Assembly: GCA_964474295.1 (NCBI GenBank)
Contig: CAYYRN010000002.1
Span: forward strand, 1 to 64,000
DNA from: SIG575 sp964474295
Lineage (GTDB): Bacteria; Bacillota; Clostridia; Oscillospirales; Acutalibacteraceae
Length of the DNA stretch: 64,000 bases
Direction: 5' to 3'
The notes under the pieces were generated by a model that ran no database searches, was not told where the DNA came from, and worked only from the letters and a program-made list of their open reading frames with translations. Shown in pieces: positions 62,099 to 64,000 of the stretch. Position numbers and translations under genes: made by a program. How positions within the stretch are numbered: the first letter of the stretch is position 1; each line of letters opens with the position of its first letter.

Positions 62099-63700
62099 AT
62101 GGATAAATTAAAGATTACAGTTGTTTCTGACACTCACTATTATTCAAAGAAAAACGGCATTGACGGCGAAGCTTTTAAACAGGAAAACAGCCGCAGCACA
62201 AATTTGATTGCCGACAGTGAGGAAGTTTTAAAAGCCTTTTTTAAGCAAATCGCTGCCGACAGTTCAAGTGATATAGTTTTGATTTCCGGTGATTTGACAA
62301 AGAACGGCGAACCTGAAAGTCACAAAGAATTTATAGAAATGCTTCGTGACTTAAAAAGAAGCGGAAAACGTGTTTATGTCATTACCGCAACTCACGACTT
62401 TCGTGACAACGGAATTTGTCACAGGTTTGAAGGCAAAAACAAAATTGAAATTCCTGCTGTCAAACGTGACGAATTGTTTGAAATGTACTATGAATTCGGC
62501 CCCTCAGAGGCAATAGCGATACATAAAGACAGTATGTCATATGTTGTTCAGCTTGAGGACGGCTTTAGATTGTTTGCTCTTAATGACGACAGAAACCTTG
62601 AGGGAAAAAGCGGTTTCAGTAAAGACTGTTTTAAATGGATAAAAGAACAGGTTGAAGATGCCAAGAACAATAACCAATTTATTATTTCTATGACACATCA
62701 TCCTATGCTTTCACCCTCACCGTTCTTTTCACTTATCGGTAAAGGCGATATGATGGGTGACCACGAACTGCGACGTGAGGAATTTCCCGATATGGGCATA
62801 AACTTTATGCTCACCGGTCATTCGCATATGCACGATATTTCTTATCATTTCAGTAAAAACGGCAATATTTTCTATGATATCACAACTGCAGCAACTGTCG
62901 GATACCCTGCGTTATACAGAAATATCACTTTTGACAGAAAAGAAAAGACAATGCAAATTGAATCCAAAGAGCTTGAAGAAACGCCCGATATTAAACTAAA
63001 CGGAAATGATTTCGATGAGCATTTAAAAAATCAGTTTTTCGGAATGATTAGAAAAACAATTGAAGCAGCGGCGACGAGTGCAGATGCTTTTGCTTTTGCC
63101 GCAAACTCTTTCAGCGTAAAACCGAAAACGGTTTATAAATACAGTTGGATTATAAAGCCTTTTGCAAAACTGCTTTGCAAATTAAAAATAGGAACTGTCG
63201 CAAAATGGACAAAAAAAGAAACGGGACTTAAATACTCCGACTACGAAAGTATTAAAGACGAAAAAGTAATAGATTATGTAATTTCGCTTATTCAAAACCT
63301 TTACGGCGGAGATGCGGCATATTCTCCCGACACACCTTACTACAAAATAACAATGGGACTTATGAGCATAATTGATTCGATTCTTGAAACTTTGGGAATA
63401 AAAGTACGCAAAATTCTCAAGGTTGTGGACAATGTATCGGATTTGATTGAGCCGCTTGTTTTTAACAGCGGCATACCCGACCATAATGTCACATTACCTT
63501 TTTATGCAACAAAAGAGGATATTGAAAAACTAAAACCGAACATAAAATCGACAGTCAAAAAGAGCAAAAAAGGTTTGCCGATTGTTGTAATTTCGGTGAT
63601 TATTTTATTGATACTCATTCCTTTAGTACCACTTGCATTTATCATTCTGTTAGGCATATATCTTGCAAACAGAATTAAATATGCCGACAAACTTAAATAA
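62099..63700 (+). CDS. Membrane-anchored metallophosphoesterase with atypical ATHD motif
   Basis: The 533-residue protein has an N-terminal metallophosphoesterase domain with VVSDTHYY, SGDLTKNGEP, MTHHPML and LTGHSHMHD. The normally invariant GNHD is ATHD here, so the Asn that binds metal and phosphate is Thr. A helical region of about 170 residues follows, then a C-terminal membrane segment (IVVISVIILLILIPLVPLAFI) near the end. The ATG at 62099 follows GGTGGAAG; earlier starts lie inside the symporter gene. It is 1 base after the symporter gene and likely co-transcribed. Substrate unknown. Confidence 0.82.
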   Translation: MDKLKITVVSDTHYYSKKNGIDGEAFKQENSRSTNLIADSEEVLKAFFKQIAADSSSDIVLISGDLTKNGEPESHKEFIEMLRDLKRSGKRVYVITATHDFRDNGICHRFEGKNKIEIPAVKRDELFEMYYEFGPSEAIAIHKDSMSYVVQLEDGFRLFALNDDRNLEGKSGFSKDCFKWIKEQVEDAKNNNQFIISMTHHPMLSPSPFFSLIGKGDMMGDHELRREEFPDMGINFMLTGHSHMHDISYHFSKNGNIFYDITTAATVGYPALYRNITFDRKEKTMQIESKELEETPDIKLNGNDFDEHLKNQFFGMIRKTIEAAATSADAFAFAANSFSVKPKTVYKYSWIIKPFAKLLCKLKIGTVAKWTKKETGLKYSDYESIKDEKVIDYVISLIQNLYGGDAAYSPDTPYYKITMGLMSIIDSILETLGIKVRKILKVVDNVSDLIEPLVFNSGIPDHNVTLPFYATKEDIEKLKPNIKSTVKKSKKGLPIVVISVIILLILIPLVPLAFIILLGIYLANRIKYADKLK

Positions 63701-63708
63701 ACAAAATT

Positions 63709-63750
63709 AAGTCCCTCTTGTTACAGATAGCTGTACAAGAGGGACTTTCG
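63709..63750 (+). terminator. Terminator after the phosphoesterase gene
   Basis: AAGTCCCTCTTGT pairs with ACAAGAGGGACTT, a 13-bp perfect stem. The T run after it is short, so efficiency is uncertain. Confidence 0.7.
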
Positions 63751-63761
63751 AGTTAACGCAT

Positions 63762-63794
63762 AAAAAACAAGCAGTTGCAAAACACAACTGCTTG
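63762..63794 (-). terminator. Terminator for the gene entering from the right edge
   Basis: On the minus strand CAAGCAGTTG and CAACTGCTTG form a 10-bp stem followed by TTTTTTA. Confidence 0.85.
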
Positions 63795-63800
63795 AAAAAA

Positions 63801-63983
63801 TTATTTATTTTGTTCTTTTTTCTTTGCCTGCTCTGCAGCGTATGCTTCTTCAATCATTCGCTGTTCTTCTTCTTTTCTCTTTGTTTCTTCCATATCTGCT
63901 GCCATTTTAGCTGCTTTCTCGGCAATTTCTTTCTTTCTCTTTTCTGCCGATGATTTAACTACGATGGGATGCTTTTTAATCAT
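63801..63983 (-). CDS. Charged helical protein or C-terminal end of a larger gene
   Basis: The visible 60 residues are Lys/Glu/Ala-rich and would form one long helix (EKRKKEIAEKAAKMAADMEE). The first ATG has no good ribosome site, and the reading frame is open upstream to the window edge. The segment may thus be the tail of a longer protein, for example a charged C-terminus of a membrane protein. A terminator follows directly, so a real gene ends here. I cannot name it. Confidence 0.5.
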   Translation of the reverse strand: MIKKHPIVVKSSAEKRKKEIAEKAAKMAADMEETKRKEEEQRMIEEAYAAEQAKKKEQNK

Positions 63984-64000
63984 AAGATTAATAACAATCG

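Overview
The window looks like one scaffold of a low-GC (roughly 38-40% by eye) Clostridia-type Firmicute, most probably an anaerobic, gut-type member of the Oscillospirales or a neighbouring order. The evidence is gene order and content: the conserved block remA-gmk-rpoZ-priA-def-fmt-rsmB-rlmN-prpC-prkC-rsgA-spoVM, sporulation genes (spoVM, ytfJ), [FeFe]-hydrogenase maturases, Rex, FeoAB, GPH-type sugar transport, frequent GTG/TTG starts and strong AGGAGG-like ribosome binding sites. The species cannot be named from the sequence. A run of exactly 100 N inside priA shows that this is a scaffolded draft assembly. I see no rRNA, tRNA, CRISPR array, transposase or prophage gene.

Layout. 1-4.9 kb (minus): an operon of class II galT, a GH3-family acyl-acid amido synthetase and a condensation-type (HxxxDG) acyltransferase. 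5-12.6 kb: a membrane-anchored glycerophosphodiesterase, a small XRE regulator, a D-lactate-dehydrogenase-like enzyme, a heterodimeric ABC exporter and murD. 12.6-36.5 kb (all minus): a long housekeeping run. Read from its promoter at 36.6 kb downward, it holds an FG-GAP lipoprotein, response regulator, histidine kinase, DUF1385 protein, prmC, M50 protease, scpA, scpB, a DUF2953 protein, ytfJ, a D-Ala-D-Ala carboxypeptidase, rluB, a GNAT-like protein, yicC, remA, gmk, rpoZ, priA, def, fmt, a YugP-type protease, rsmB, rlmN, prpC, prkC and rsgA. It ends with two tiny genes: a 49-residue membrane peptide and a 30-residue SpoVM.

36.7-42.4 kb (plus): a five-gene operon of aconitase, isocitrate dehydrogenase, Rex, a TIM-barrel sugar isomerase/epimerase and a DUF6807 (PmoA-like) protein, closed by a shared terminator. 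42.4-44.8 kb (minus): feoAB. 45-48.7 kb (plus): an SDR epimerase carrying a zinc-ribbon-like C-terminal domain, then a DUF5685 protein, a J-protein lacking HPD and a membrane protein. 48.7-52.9 kb: a TM1266-type regulator with hydE, hydG and hydF, behind a leader containing a terminator hairpin. 52.9-55.7 kb: a DapA-family lyase, a second glycerophosphodiesterase and a metallophosphoesterase. 55.7-58 kb (minus): a polar amino acid ABC importer. 58-63.7 kb: a GH2 glycosidase divergent from a GPH symporter and a second, membrane-anchored phosphoesterase.

Functionally, most of the window is core physiology: wall synthesis and its Ser/Thr kinase signalling, translation maturation, chromosome segregation and sporulation. 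Fermentative redox genes (LDH-like, Rex, hydrogenase maturation, an oxidative TCA branch to 2-oxoglutarate) and glycoside use are added to this. The least conventional pieces are the galT/GH3/condensation-type operon, the SDR-zinc-ribbon fusion, the HPD-less J-protein cluster, the small membrane peptide paired with spoVM under its own palindromic promoter, and the attenuator-like leader of the hydrogenase maturation operon. None of these can be proven to be a new system from sequence alone.
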